64,000 nucleotides of DNA from Macrostomum hystrix (Eukaryota; Platyhelminthes; Macrostomidae). Within the stretch, counting starts at the first letter, position 1. Each line of letters opens with the position of its first letter. Of the stretch, positions 22,316-37,068 are shown in pieces. The DNA is taken from contig CATNEN010000001.1 in NCBI GenBank assembly GCA_950097015.1, positions 25,805,501 through 25,869,500 on the forward strand, written 5' to 3'. The notes beneath the pieces were generated by a model. The model was not told the origin of the DNA. It made no database searches and saw only the letters and a list, made by a program, of their open reading frames with translations. A program made the position numbers and the translations under genes.

Positions 22316-24066
22316 ATGGCAAAACCAGCGTTTGAATCATGGCTAAACCAGAGTCTGAATCATGGCAGAGTCTGAATCAAGGCTAAACCAGAGTCTGAAT
22401 CATGGCTAAACCAGAGTCTGAATCATGGCTAAATTTAAGTTTGAATCTAATCTAATCTAAGTCTAAACCAGAGTTTGAATGATGGCTAAACCAGAGCTTG
22501 AATCATAGCTAACCAGCGTTTGAATCATGGCTAAACCAGAGTTTGAATCATGGCTAAACCAGCGTCTGAATCATGGCTAAAGCAGAGTATGAATCATGGC
22601 TAAAGCAGAGTTTGAATCATGGCTAAACCAGAGTTTGAATCATGGCTAAAGCAGAGTCTGAATCATGGCTTAACCAGAGTTTGAATCATGGCTAAACCAG
22701 AGTCTGAATCATGGCTTAACCAGAGTTTGAATCATGGCTAAACCAGAGTCTGAATCATGGCAAAACCAGCGTCTGAATCATGGCTAAAGCAGAGTTTGAA
22801 TCATGGCTAAACCAGAGTCTGAATCATGGCTTAACCAGAGTTTGAATCATGGCTAAACCAGAGTTTGAATCATGGCTAAACCAGAGTCTGAATCATGGCT
22901 TAACCAGAGTTTGAATCATGGCTAAACCAGAGTCTGAATCATGGCTAAACCAGAGTTTGAATCATGGCTAAACCAGAGTCTGAATCATGGCTAAACCAGA
23001 GTCTGAATCATGGCTAAAATAGAGTCTGAATCATGGCTAAACCAGAGTCTGAATCATGGCTAAACCAGAGTCTGAATCATGGCTAAACTAGAGTCCGAAT
23101 CATGGCTAAACCAGAGTCTGAATCATGGCTAAACTAGAGTCTGAATCATGGCTAAACCAGAGTCTGAATCATGGCTTAACCAGAGTTTGAATCATGGCTA
23201 AACCAGAGTCTGAATCATGGCTAAACCAGAGTTTGAATCATGGCAAAAACAGCGTCTGAATCATGGCTAAACCAGAGCTTGAATCATGGCTAAACCAGAG
23301 TTTGAATCATGGCTGAACCAGCGTTTGAATCATGGCTAAACCAGAGTTTGAATGAAGGCTAAACCCGAGTTTGAATCATGGCAAAACTAGAGTTTGAATC
23401 ATGGCAAAACCAGAGTTTGAATCATGGCTAAACCAGAGTTTGAATCATGGCAAAAACAGCGTCTGAATCATGGCTAAACCAGAGCTTGAATCATGGCTAA
23501 ACCAGAGTTTGAATCATGGCTGAACCAGCGTTTGAATCATGGCTAAACCAGAGTTTGAATGAAGGCTAAACCCGAGTTTGAATCATGGCAAAAACAGAGT
23601 TTGAATCATGGCAAAACCAGAGTTTGAATCATGGCTAAACCAGAGTTTGAATCATGGCTAAACCAGCGTTTGAATCATGGCTAAACCAGAGTTTGAATCA
23701 TGGCAAAACCAGAGTTTGAATCATGGCTAAAGCAGAGTTTGAATCATGGCTGAACCAGCGTTTGAATCATGGCTAAACCAGAGTTTGAATGAAGGCTAAA
23801 CCCGAGTTTGAATCATGGCAAAACCAGAGTTTGAATCATGGCTAAACCAGAGTTTGAATCATGGCTAAACCAGAGTCTGAATCATGGCTAAAAACCAGCG
23901 TTTGAATCATGGCTAAACTAGCGTTTGAATCATGGCTAAAGCAGAGCTTGAATCATAGCCAACCAGAGTTTGAATCATAGCAAAACGAGAGTTTGAATCA
24001 TAGCCCACCAGGGTTTAAAACAGGGCGAAATCTGAGTTTGAATCTTGGCTTACCCAGCGTTTGAAA
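22316..24066. repeat. 23-bp minisatellite of Helitron unit 4
   Basis: GAATCATGGCTAAACCAGAG-type units. From about 22950 onwards the variant order follows that of unit 1 from about 8200. Confidence 0.95.
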
Positions 24067-24072
24067 AATCAA

Positions 24073-25661
24073 CGTCAACTGGGGAGTCATCATCAAAATG
24101 GGGATCATGGTAAACTGTGGGATAATCGTCAACTGGGGGATCATGGTAAACTTGGGGATCATTGTCAACTGGGAGATCATCATCAACGGGGGGATCATTG
24201 TCAACTGGGGGATCATTGTCAACGGGCGGGATCATTGTCAACTGGGGAATCATTGTCAACTGGGGGATCATTGTCAACTGGGGGATCATTGTCAACTGGG
24301 TGATCATCATCAACTGGGGGATCATTGTCAACTGGGGGAACATTGTCAACTGGAGGAACATTGTTAACTGGGGATCATCATCAATGGGGAGTCATCATCA
24401 ACTGGGGGATCATTGTGAACTGGGGGATCTTTGTTAACTGGGGGATCATTGTGAACTGGGGGATCATTGTCAACTGGGGGATCATTGTCAACTGGGGGAT
24501 CATTTTCAACTGGGGGATCATCATCAACTGGGGGATCATCATCAACTGGGGGATCATTGTGAACTGGGGGATCATTGTCAACTGGGGGATCATTGTCAAC
24601 TGTGGGATCATTGTCAACGGGCGGGATCATTGTCAATTGGGGGAACATTGTCAACTGGACGAACATTGTTAACTGGGGATCATCATCAATGGGGAGTCAT
24701 CATCAACTGGGGGATCATTGTGAACTGGAGGATCTTTGTCAACTGGGGGATCATTGTCAACTGGGGGATCATTGTCAACTGGGGGATCATTGTCAACTGG
24801 GAGATCATCATCAACGGGGGGATCATCATCAAATGGGGGATCATTGTCAACTGTGGGATCATTGTCAACTGGGGGATCATTGTCAACTGGGAGATCATTG
24901 TCAACTGGGGGATTATTGTCAACTGGGGGTTCATTGTCAACTGGGGGATCATTGTCAACTGGGGGATCATCATCAACTGGGGGATCATCATCAACTGGGG
25001 GATCATTGTGAACTGGGGGATCATTGTCAACTGGGGGATCATTGTCAACTGTGGGATCATTGTCAACGGGCGGGATCATTGTCAACTGGGGGATCATTGT
25101 CAACTGGGGGATCATTGTCAACTGGGGGATCATTGTCAACTGGGGGATCATCATCAACTGGGGGATCATTGTCAACTGGGGGAACATTGTCAACTGGGGG
25201 TTCATTGTCAACTGGGGGATCATTGTCAACTGGGGAATCATTGTCGACTGGGGGATCATTGTCAACTGGAAGATCATTGTCAACTGGGGGATCATTGTCA
25301 ACTGGGGGTTCATTGTCAACTGGGGGTTCATTGTCAACTGTGGGATCATTGTCAACGGACGGGATCATTGTCAACTGGGGGATCATTGTCAACTGGGGGA
25401 TCATTGTCAACTGAGGAATCATTGTCGACTGGGGGATCATTGTCAACTGGGGGATCATTGTCAACTGTGGGATCATCATCAACTGGGGGATCATTGTCAA
25501 CTGGGGGATCATTGTCAACTGGGGAATCATTGTCAACTGGAAAATCATTGTCAACTGGGTGATCATTGTCAACTGGGGAATCATTGTCAACTAGGGGATC
25601 ATCATCAACTGGGGTATTATTGGCAACTGGGTGATCATTGTCAGCTGGGGGATCATTACAG
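24073..25661. repeat. 18-bp minisatellite of Helitron unit 4
   Basis: Same variant order as units 1, 2 and 5. Confidence 0.95.
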
Positions 25662-25730
25662 CTGCTAAAAGGTATATACTGGACGAATTAAAAATATTTC
25701 TGCTCCCCGAAGGGGGGCAAAACTTGCTAG

Positions 25731-28700
25731 TCCACTATACTAAAAATGAAATGCTTGCTTGCTTGCTTGCTTGCTTGTAATTGATTTTCTCCCGAGCGGC
25801 TCAACCGATTTTCACCATTTCTTCACCAAAAGATGCCAAATATGGGGACAATTTTACACGTAATTTTATTAAGCTTAACTTTATTGCTAAAGGGATTAAA
25901 TATTCGAAAAACATGATTTTTTCAAAGGTCAAACCATCTTGGCCTATTGAGAATTTCACTGACAGCCACTGAATTAGAATTGCGTCGTCAAATTGCGCAA
26001 CAACCCCTAGCTGATTGAATTTGAAGCCTGCACTCTGGAGACAAATTGGAAATAAATGTACACAACCAACCGCGAGACTGAGTGTACTCTATTTTCTTAC
26101 TTCATTGTACAAAGCCAGAACTTTGAGAATTCATTTTATAAGGCAGATTTTTGCACCCACTAACCAACAGTCGGAATAGCCGATGTGTAGGCACTAGGAA
26201 TAGGTTAGGCTAGGCTAGGGTTCGATTCTGCACTGCGTCAAATCATTTAGACTAATTTTCAGCCAGTAGTGATTGAAGATTATTTTAATTTATTTTTTCA
26301 TTTCGTAAATAAAATATCATAAATCATAGTAAACCTGAATTTGAATCATGGCAAAAATAGAGCTTGAATCATGGCTAAACCAGCGTCTGAATCATGGCTA
26401 AACCAGAGCTTGAATCATGGCTAAACTGGAGTCTGAATCATGGCTAAACCAGAGTCTGAATCATGGCTAAACCAGCGTCTGAATCATGGCTAAACCAGAG
26501 TCTGAATCATGGCTAAACCAGAGTCTGAATCATGGCTAAACCAGAGTCTGAATCATGGCTTAACCAGAGTTTGAATCATGGCTACACTGGAGTCTGAATC
26601 ATGGCTAAACCAGAGTCTGAATCATGGCTAAACCAGAGTCTGAATCATGGCTTAACCAGAGTTTGAATCATGGCTAAACCAGAGTCTGAATCATGGCTAA
26701 ACCAGAGTCTGAATCATGGCTAAAATAGAGTCTGAATCATGGCTAAACCAGAGTCTGAATCATGGCTAAACCAGAGTCTGAATCATGGCTAAACTAGAGT
26801 CTGAATCATGGCTAAACCAGAGTCTGAATCATGGCTAAACTAGAGTCTGAATCATGGCTAAACCAGAGTTTGAATCATGGCAAAAACAGCGTCTGAATCA
26901 TGGCTAAACCAGAGCTTGAATCATGGCTAAACCAGAGTTTGAATCATGGCTGAACCAGCGTTTGAATCATGGCTAAACCAGAGTTTGAATGAAGGCTAAA
27001 CCCGAGTTTGAATCATGGCAAAACCAGAGTTTGAATCATGGCAAAACCAGAGTTTGAATCATGGCTAAACCAGAGTTTGAATCATGGCTAAACCAGCGTT
27101 TGAATCATGGCTAAACCAGAGTTTGAATCATGGCTAAACTAGAGTTTGAATCATGGCTAAACCAGAGTTTGAATCATGGCAAAAACAGCGTCTGAATCAT
27201 GGCTAAACCAGAGCTTGAATCATGGCTAAACCAGAGTTTGAATCATGGCTGAACCAGCGTTTGAATCATGGCTAAACCAGAGTTTGAATGAAGGCTAAAC
27301 CCGAGTTTGAATCATGGCAAAACCAGAGTTTGAATCATGGCAAAACCAGAGTTTGAATCATGGCAAAACCAGAGTTTGAATCATGGCTAAAGCAGAGTTT
27401 GAATCATGGCTGAACCAGCGTTTGAATCATGGCTAAACCAGAGTTTGAATGAAGGCTAAACCCGAGTTTGAATCATGGCAAAACCAGAGTTTGAATCATG
27501 GCAAAACCAGAGTTTGAATCATGGCTAAACCAGCGTTTGAATCATGGCTAAACCAGAGTTTGAATCATGGCTAAACTAGAGTTTGAATCATGGCTAAAAC
27601 AGAGTTTAAATCATGGCAAAACCAGAGCTTGAATCATGGCAAAACCAGCGTTTGAATCATGGCTAAACCAGAGCTTGAATCATGGCTAAACCAGAGCTTG
27701 AATCATGGCTAAACCAGAGCTTGAATCATGGCAAAATCAGAGCTTGAATCATGGCTTAACCAGAGTTTGAATCATGGCTAAACTGGAGTCTGAATCATGG
27801 CTAAACCAGAGTCTGAATCATGGCTAAACCAGAGTCTGAATCATGGCTTAACCAGAGTTTGAATCATGGCTAAACCAGAGTCTGAATCATGGCTAAACCA
27901 GAGTCTGAATCATGGCTAAAATAGAGTCTGAATCATGGCTAAACCAGAGTCTGAATCATGGCTAAACCAGAGTCTGAATCATGGCTAAACTAGAGTCTGA
28001 ATCATGGCTAAACCAGAGTCTGAATCATGGCTAAACTAGAGTCTGAATCATGGCTAAACCAGAGTCTGAATCATGGCTTAACCAGAGTTTGAATCATGGC
28101 TAAACCAGAGTCTGAATCATGGCTAAACCAGAGTTTGAATCATGGCAAAAACAGCGTCTGAATCATGGCTAAACCAGAGCTTGAATCATGGCTAAACCAG
28201 AGTTTGAATCATGGCTGAACCAGCGTTTGAATCATGGCTAAACCAGAGTTTGAATGAAGGCTAAACCCGAGTTTGAATCATGGCAAAACTAGAGTTTGAA
28301 TCATGGCAAAACCAGAGTTTGAATCATGGCTAAACCAGAGTTTGAATCATGGCAAAAACAGCGTCTGAATCATGGCTAAACCAGAGCTTGAATCATGGCT
28401 AAACCAGAGTTTGAATCATGGCTGAACCAGCGTTTGAATCATGGCTAAACCAGAGTTTGAATGAAGGCTAAACCCGAGTTTGAATCATGGCAAAAACAGA
28501 GTTTGAATCATGGCAAAACCAGAGTTTGAATCATGGCTAAACCAGAGTTTGAATCATGGCTAAACCAGCGTTTGAATCATGGCTAAACCAGAGTTTGAAT
28601 CATGGCAAAACCAGAGTTTGAATCATGGCTAAAGCAGAGTTTGAATCATGGCTGAACCAGCGTTTGAATCATGGCTAAACCAGAGTTTGAATGAAGGCTA

Positions 28701-30632
28701 AACCCGAGTTTGAATCATGGCAAAACCAGAGTTTGAATCATGGCTAAACCAGAGTTTGAATCATGGCTAAACCAGAGTCTGAATCATGGCTAAAAACCAG
28801 CGTTTGAATCATGGCTAAACTAGCGTTTGAATCATGGCTAAAGCAGAGCTTGAATCATAGCCAACCAGAGTTTGAATCATAGCAAAACGAGAGTTTGAAT
28901 CATAGCCCACCAGGGTTTAAAACAGGGCGAAATCTGAGTTTGAATCTTGGCTTACCCAGCGTTTGAAAAATCAACGTCAACTGGGGAGTCATCATCAAAA
29001 TGGGGATCATGGTAAACTGTGGGATAATCGTCAACTGGGGGATCATGGTAAACTTGGGGATCATTGTCAACTGGGAGATCATCATCAACGGGGGGATCAT
29101 TGTCAACTGGGGGATCATTGTCAACGGGCGGGATCATTGTCAACTGGGGAATCATTGTCAACTGGGGGATCATTGTCAACTGGGGGATCATTGTCAACTG
29201 GGTGATCATCATCAACTGGGGGATCATTGTCAACTGGGGGAACATTGTCAACTGGAGGAACATTGTTAACTGGGGATCATCATCAATGGGGAGTCATCAT
29301 CAACTGGGGGATCATTGTGAACTGGGGGATCTTTGTTAACTGGGGGATCATTGTGAACTGGGGGATCATTGTCAACTGGGGGATCATTGTCAACTGGGGG
29401 ATCATTTTCAACTGGGGGATCATCATCAACTGGGGGATCATCATCAACTGGGGGATCATTGTGAACTGGGGGATCATTGTCAACTGGGGGATCATTGTCA
29501 ACTGTGGGATCATTGTCAACGGGCGGGATCATTGTCAATTGGGGGAACATTGTCAACTGGACGAACATTGTTAACTGGGGATCATCATCAATGGGGAGTC
29601 ATCATCAACTGGGGGATCATTGTGAACTGGAGGATCTTTGTCAACTGGGGGATCATTGTCAACTGGGGGATCATTGTCAACTGGGGGATCATTGTCAACT
29701 GGGAGATCATCATCAACGGGGGGATCATCATCAAATGGGGGATCATTGTCAACTGTGGGATCATTGTCAACTGGGGGATCATTGTCAACTGGGAGATCAT
29801 TGTCAACTGGGGGATTATTGTCAACTGGGGGTTCATTGTCAACTGGGGGATCATTGTCAACTGGGGGATCATCATCAACTGGGGGATCATCATCAACTGG
29901 GGGATCATTGTGAACTGGGGGATCATTGTCAACTGGGGGATCATTGTCAACTGTGGGATCATTGTCAACGGGCGGGATCATTGTCAACTGGGGGATCATT
30001 GTCAACTGGGGGATCATTGTCAACTGGGGGATCATTGTCAACTGGGGGATCATCATCAACTGGGGGATCATTGTCAACTGGGGGAACATTGTCAACTGGG
30101 GGTTCATTGTCAACTGGGGGATCATTGTCAACTGGGGAATCATTGTCGACTGGGGGATCATTGTCAACTGGAAGATCATTGTCAACTGGGGGATCATTGT
30201 CAACTGGGGGTTCATTGTCAACTGGGGGTTCATTGTCAACTGTGGGATCATTGTCAACGGACGGGATCATTGTCAACTGGGGGATCATTGTCAACTGGGG
30301 GATCATTGTCAACTGAGGAATCATTGTCGACTGGGGGATCATTGTCAACTGGGGGATCATTGTCAACTGTGGGATCATCATCAACTGGGGGATCATTGTC
30401 AACTGGGGGATCATTGTCAACTGGGGAATCATTGTCAACTGGAAAATCATTGTCAACTGGGTGATCATTGTCAACTGGGGAATCATTGTCAACTAGGGGA
30501 TCATCATCAACTGGGGTATTATTGGCAACTGGGTGATCATTGTCAGCTGGGGGATCATTACAGCTGCTAAAAGGTATATACTGGACGAATTAAAAATATT
30601 TCTGCTCCCCGAAGGGGGGCAAAACTTGCTAG
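25731..30632 (+). mobile_element. Helitron unit 5 (4902 bp, copy of unit 2)
   Basis: TCCACTATACTAAAAATG to CTAG at 30629-30632. It has the same length as unit 2 and the same internal positions at an offset of 14,753 bp. Its 23-bp array is about 26323-28968 and its 18-bp array about 28975-30563. Confidence 0.85.
26323..30563. repeat. 23-bp then 18-bp minisatellites of unit 5
   Basis: The 23-bp array (to about 28968) is followed by the 18-bp array (from about 28975). Variant order is the same as in unit 2 wherever I compared them. Confidence 0.95.
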
Positions 30633-33600
30633 TCCACTATACTAAAAATGAAATGCTTGCTTGCTTGCTTGCTTGCTTGTAATTGATTTTCTCCCGAGCG
30701 GCTCAACCGATTTTCACCATTTCTTCACCAAAAGATGCCAAATATGGGGACAATTTTACACGTAATTTTATTAAGCTTAACTTTATTGCTAAAGGGATTA
30801 AATATTCGAAAAACATGATTTTTTCAAAGGTCAAACCATCTTGGCCTATTGAGAATTTCACTGACAGCCACTGAATTAGAATTGCGTCGTCAAATTGCGC
30901 AACAACCCCTAGCTGATTGAATTTGAAGCCTGCACTCTGGAGACAAATTGGAAATAAATGTACACAACCAACCGCGAGACTGAGTGTACTCTATTTTCTT
31001 ACTTCATTGTACAAAGCCAGAACTTTGAGAATTCATTTTATAAGGCAGATTTTTGCACCCACTAACCAACAGTCGGAATAGCCGATGTGTAGGCACTAGG
31101 AATAGGTTAGGCTAGGCTAGGGTTCGATTCTGCACTGCGTCAAATCATTTAGACTAATTTTCAGCCAGTAGTGATTGAAGATTATTTTAATTTATTTTTT
31201 CATTTCGTAAATAAAATATCATAAATCATAGTAAACCTGAATTTGAATCATGGCAAAAATAGAGCTTGAATCATGGCTAAACCAGCGTCTGAATCATGGC
31301 TAAACCAGAGCTTGAATCATGGCTAAACTGGAGTCTGAATCATGGCTAAACCAGAGTCTGAATCATGGCTAAACCAGCGTCTGAATCATGGCTAAACCAG
31401 AGTCTGAATCATGGCTAAACCAGAGTCTGAATCATGGCTAAACCAGAGTCTGAATCATGGCTTAACCAGAGTTTGAATCATGGCTACACTGGAGTCTGAA
31501 TCATGGCTAAACCAGAGTCTGAATCATGGCTAAACCAGAGTCTGAATCATGGCTTAACCAGAGTTTGAATCATGGCTAAACCAGAGTCTGAATCATGGCT
31601 AAACCAGAGTCTGAATCATGGCTAAAATAGAGTCTGAATCATGGCTAAACCAGAGTCTGAATCATGGCTAAACCAGAGTCTGAATCATGGCTAAACTAGA
31701 GTCTGAATCATGGCTAAACCAGAGTCTGAATCATGGCTAAACTAGAGTCTGAATCATGGCTAAACCAGAGTTTGAATCATGGCAAAAACAGCGTCTGAAT
31801 CATGGCTAAACCAGAGCTTGAATCATGGCTAAACCAGAGTTTGAATCATGGCTGAACCAGCGTTTGAATCATGGCTAAACCAGAGTTTGAATGAAGGCTA
31901 AACCCGAGTTTGAATCATGGCAAAACCAGAGTTTGAATCATGGCAAAACCAGAGTTTGAATCATGGCTAAACCAGAGTTTGAATCATGGCTAAACCAGCG
32001 TTTGAATCATGGCTAAACCAGAGTTTGAATCATGGCTAAACTAGAGTTTGAATCATGGCTAAACCAGAGTTTGAATCATGGCAAAAACAGCGTCTGAATC
32101 ATGGCTAAACCAGAGCTTGAATCATGGCTAAACCAGAGTTTGAATCATGGCTGAACCAGCGTTTGAATCATGGCTAAACCAGAGTTTGAATGAAGGCTAA
32201 ACCCGAGTTTGAATCATGGCAAAACCAGAGTTTGAATCATGGCAAAACCAGAGTTTGAATCATGGCTAAACCAGAGTTTGAATCATGGCTAAACCAGCGT
32301 TTGAATCATGGCTAAACCAGAGTTTGAATCATGGCTAAACTAGAGTTTGAATCATGGCTAAAACAGAGTTTAAATCATGGCAAAACCAGAGCTTGAATCA
32401 TGGCAAAACCAGCGTTTGAATCATGGCTAAACCAGAGCTTGAATCATGGCTAAACCAGAGCTTGAATCATGGCAAAATCAGAGCTTGAATCATGGCTAAA
32501 CCAGAGTTTAAATCATGGCTAAACCAGAGTCTGAATCATGGCTAAACCAGCGTCTGAATCATGGCTAAAGCAGAGTTTGAATCATGGCTAAACTAGAGTC
32601 TGAATCATGGCTAAACCAGAGTCTGAATCATGGCTAAACCAGAGTCTGAATCATGGCTAAACTGGAGTCTGAATCATGGCTAAACCAGAGTCTGAATCAT
32701 GGCTAAAGCAGAGTTTGAATCATGGCTAAACCAGAGTCTGAATCATGGCTAAACCAGAGTTTGAATCATGGCTAAAGCAGAGTTTGAATCATGGCTAAAC
32801 CAGAGTCTGAATCATGGCTAAACCAGAGTCTGAATCATGGCTAAACCAGAGTCTGAATCATGGCTAAACCAGAGTCTGAATCATGGCTAAACTGGAGTCT
32901 GAATCATGGCTAAAGCAGAGTTTGAATCATGGCTAAACCAGAGTCTGAATCATGGCTAAACCAGAGTTTGAATCATGGCTAAACCAGAGTTTGAATCATG
33001 GCTAAACCAGAGTCTGAATCATGGCTAAAAACCAGCGTTTGAATCATGGCTAAACTAGCGTTTGAATCATGGCTAAAGCAGAGCTTGAATCATAGCCAAC
33101 CAGAGTTTGAATCATGGCAAAACGAGAGTTTGAATCATAGCCCACCAGGGTTTAAAACAGGGCGAAATCTGAGTTTGAATCTTGGCTTACCCAGCGTTTG
33201 AAAAATCAACGTCAACTGGGGAGTCATCATCAAAATGGGGATCATGGTAAACTGTGGGATAATCGTCAACTGGGGGATCATGGTAAACTTGGGGATCATT
33301 GTCAACTGGGTGATCATCATCAACTGGGGATCATCATCAACTGGGGGATCATCATCAACTGGGGGTTCATTGTCAACTGTAGGATCATTGTCAACCGGCG
33401 GGATCATTGTCAACTGGGGGATCATTGTCAACTGGGGGATCATTGTCAACTGGGGGGTAATGGTCAACTAGGGGATAATTGTCAACTGGGGAATCATCAT
33501 CAAATGGGGGATCATGGTCAACTTGGGGATCATTGTCAACTGGATGATCATCATAAACTGGGGGATCATTGTCAATTGGGGGAACATTGTCAACTGGACG

Positions 33601-35405
33601 AACATTGTTAACTGGGGATCATCATCAATGGGGAGTCATCATCAACTGGGGGATCATTGTGAACTGGAGGATCTTTGTCAACTGGGGGATCATTGTCAAC
33701 TGGGGGATCATTGTCAACTGGGGGATCATTGTCAACTGGGAGATCATCATCAACGGGGGGATCATCATCAAATGGGGGATCATTGTCAACTGTGGGATCA
33801 TTGTCAACTGGGGGATCATTGTCAACTGGGAGATCATTGTCAACTGGGGGATTATTGTCAACTGGGGGTTCATTGTCAACTGGGGGATCATTGTCAACTG
33901 GGGGATCATCATCAACTGGGAGATCATCATCAACGGGGGGATCATTGTCAACTGGGGGATCATTGTCAACGGGCGGGATCATTGTCAACTGGGGAATCAT
34001 TGTCAACTGGGGGATCATTGTCAACTGGGGGATCATTGTCAACTGGGTGATCATCATCAACTGGGGGATCATTGTCAACTGGGGGAACATTGTCAACTGG
34101 AGGCACATTGTTAACTGGGGATCATCATCAATGGGGAGTCATCATCAACTGGGGGATCATTGTGAACTGGGGGATCTTTGTTAACTGGGGGATCATTGTG
34201 AACTGGGGGATCATTGTCAACTGGGGGATTATTGTCAACTGGGGGTTCATTGTCAACTGGGGGATCATTGTCAACTGGGGGATCATCATCAACTGGGAGA
34301 TCATCATCAATGGGGGGATCATTGTCAACTGGGGGATCATTGTCAACGGGCGGGATCATTGTCAACTGGGGAATCATTGTCAACTGGGGGATCATTGTCA
34401 ACTGGGGGATCATTGTCAACTGGGTGATCATCATCAACTGGGGGATCATTGTCAACTGGGGGAACATTGTCAACTGGAGGAACATTGTTAACTGGGGATC
34501 ATCATCAATGGGGAGTCATCATCAACTGGGGGATCATTGTGAACTGGGGGATCTTTGTTAACTGGGGGATCATTGTGAACTGGGGGATCATTGTCAACTG
34601 GGGGATCATTGTCAACTGGGGGATCATTTTCAACTGGGGGATCATCATCAACTGGGGGATCATCATCAACTGGGGGATCATTGTGAACTGGGGGATCATT
34701 GTCAACTGGGGGATCATTGTCAACTGTGGGATCATTGTCAACGGGCGGGATCATTGTCAACTGGGGGATCATTGTCAACTGGGGGATCATTGTCAACTGG
34801 GGGATCATTGTCAACTGGGGGATCATCATCAACTGGGGGATCATTGTCAACTGGGGGAACATTGTCAACTGGGGGTTCATTGTCAACTGGGGGATCATTG
34901 TCAACTGGGGAATCATTGTCGACTGGGGGATCATTGTCAACTGGAAGATCATTGTCAACTGGGGGATCATTGTCAACTGGGGGTTCATTGTCAACTGGGG
35001 GTTCATTGTCAACTGTGGGATCATTGTCAACGGACGGGATCATTGTCAACTGGGGGATCATTGTCAACTGGGGGATCATTGTCAACTGAGGAATCATTGT
35101 CGACTGGGGGATCATTGTCAACTGGGGGATCATTGTCAACTGTGGGATCATCATCAACTGGGGGATCATTGTCAACTGGGGGATCATTGTCAACTGGGGA
35201 ATCATTGTCAACTGGAAAATCATTGTCAACTGGGTGATCATTGTCAACTGGGGAATCATTGTCAACTAGGGGATCATCATCAACTGGGGTATTATTGGCA
35301 ACTGGGTGATCATTGTCAGCTGGGGGATCATTACAGCTGCTAAAAGGTATATACTGGACGAATTAAAAATATTTCTGCTCCCCGAAGGGGGGCAAAACTT
35401 GCTAG
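30633..35405 (+). mobile_element. Helitron unit 6 (4773 bp, copy of unit 3)
   Basis: TCCACTATACTAAAAATG to CTAG at 35402-35405, a copy of unit 3 at an offset of 14,753 bp. Confidence 0.85.
31225..35336. repeat. 23-bp then 18-bp minisatellites of unit 6
   Basis: The 23-bp array (to about 33203) and 18-bp array (from about 33210) mirror unit 3, including the duplicated cassettes inside the 18-bp array. Confidence 0.95.
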
Positions 35406-35580
35406 TCCTACTATACTAAATGTCTAAGATCTGTCTGTCCATCTGAAACGCTCTAGCGAATGAATGGCTAGACCAATTTTTTTCCTGTTTTCACCAAAAA
35501 GTGCCAACTCATCCAAGGATTAGACTGATCAAATTTCATCATTCTGTCTCAATTCCAAGGGTATTAAATATTCGAAAAAC

Positions 35581-37068
35581 GAGTTTTTCTATTGCTTTCA
35601 ATAGGAGGCCAAACAAGGTTAAATTAGAATAGGGCCGGACACTGTCAGTTTTATTAGATTGCATCGGTGCTTTTTCTCGCCCGCGCGTGCATTGGTATAG
35701 CACTGAACAGGGCCCGATACTCTCAATTGAATAGGATTGCGTCACTGCTTTTCGACCCCTACGTACGTTTATAAATTTGTCTCTTGGCTGATCGAGTGAT
35801 TTGATTTGAATACGCAAAACGTACATAGCAGATTTCATGATTGGGCTTTTATGATGCTCAATGCTAGCGAGACCTCTCCTCCTCCTTTCTATCCATAAAA
35901 CTGCAGCCTTTCTATTGTCAAACCTTGTCTCGACTTCGATCATTGTGCCGCTTTCTTTTCATCTAGCTCCGAAGTAAAGTACTTTAATGCTTTTGTAGAA
36001 TGCAGGTAGAATTTCAGCATCGGTTTTGTTACTGCTTCTTTTTCTTCTAATCTTCTAAACATCAGCAGTTAAAAACGTAAGTTCCTATTTATTAGTACTT
36101 TTTGGGCATTTTTGGTTCGAGTATAAATAGTAAGCGATTTTGGTTAGCTACTGTCGAAGCAGATATTTGTTAGCTTTATTATTCCTGTACTCCCTTTCAG
36201 AAAATAGTATAAGTTTTTTCGAGTATCGGGAATTCGATAATAAAACTAAGGAAATATTTTTGTGCATAGCTGCAGGCGATATCACAATTGAGAACTGCAA
36301 GAAAAAAATATTGAGCGCAGCTAAGAGCGTAAATTATTTCAAATTTTTTAGCATTGTTTTAAGCGTTATTCGATCAAAAAAATAGCTCATTTAATAATAA
36401 TAATTATAAAACTTTTTTCGACGAACACTGATCGAAACCGTTTTCTAAAGTGCTCAACGATTTTCTAAATGTGTCCAACGATTTTCTAAATGTGTTTAAC
36501 AGTTTTCTAAATGTATCTACCGGGCCACATGTAACAGGAGATATTTGTTGCCTTCTGGGCTGAGTAAAATGATGGACACATCGTTTCTATGCTATTTGGG
36601 GGCAATGGTTTCCTGTCAAAGAAAAAGGGCAAACATTTCTTGCTGCGAGTTTGGTAGCCTGCAAGTAGCCTCCATTCTGGTATTATGGAGGTTCTCTTCT
36701 GTTTGGAGAACATTAGTTCTCTGCTGCTGGGGGAATTAGTTCTCTGCTGCTGGGGGAATTAGTTCTCTGCTGCTGGGGGAATTAGTTCTCTGCTGCTGGG
36801 GGAATTAGTTCTCTGCTGCTGGGGGAATTAGTTCTCTGCTGCTGGGGGAATTAGTTCTCTGCTGCTGGGGGAATTAGTTCTCTGCTGCTGGGGGAATAAG
36901 TTCTCTGCTGCTGGGGGAATTAGTTCTCTGCTGCTGGGGGAATTAGTTCTCTGCTGCTGGGGGAATTAGTTCTCTGCTGCTGGGGGAATTAGTTCTCTGC
37001 TGCTCGGGAAATTAGTTCTCTGCTGCTGGGGAAATTAGTTCTCTGCTGCTGGAGGGGAATTAGTTCTC
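35581..37068. repeat. Second copy of the unique cargo and CTGCTGGGG array (unit 7)
   Basis: Same content as 20828-22315: TATAAATA near 36122, acceptor-like CCCTTTCAG, an open stretch to about 36385, and about 15 copies of the TTAGTTCTCTGCTGCTGGGG unit (36711-37068). Confidence 0.85.

Larger units (their letters stand above)
20653..25730 (+). mobile_element. Helitron unit 4 (5078 bp) with extra 1.1-kb segment
   Basis: Begins TCCTACTATACTAAATG (type shared with units 1 and 7) after the CTAG of unit 3 and ends CTAG at 25727-25730. After about 175 bp of ordinary Helitron 5' sequence it has a unique segment (20828-21957), then a CTGCTGGGG minisatellite (21958-22315), a 23-bp array (22316-24066) and an 18-bp array (24073-25661). 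Confidence 0.85.
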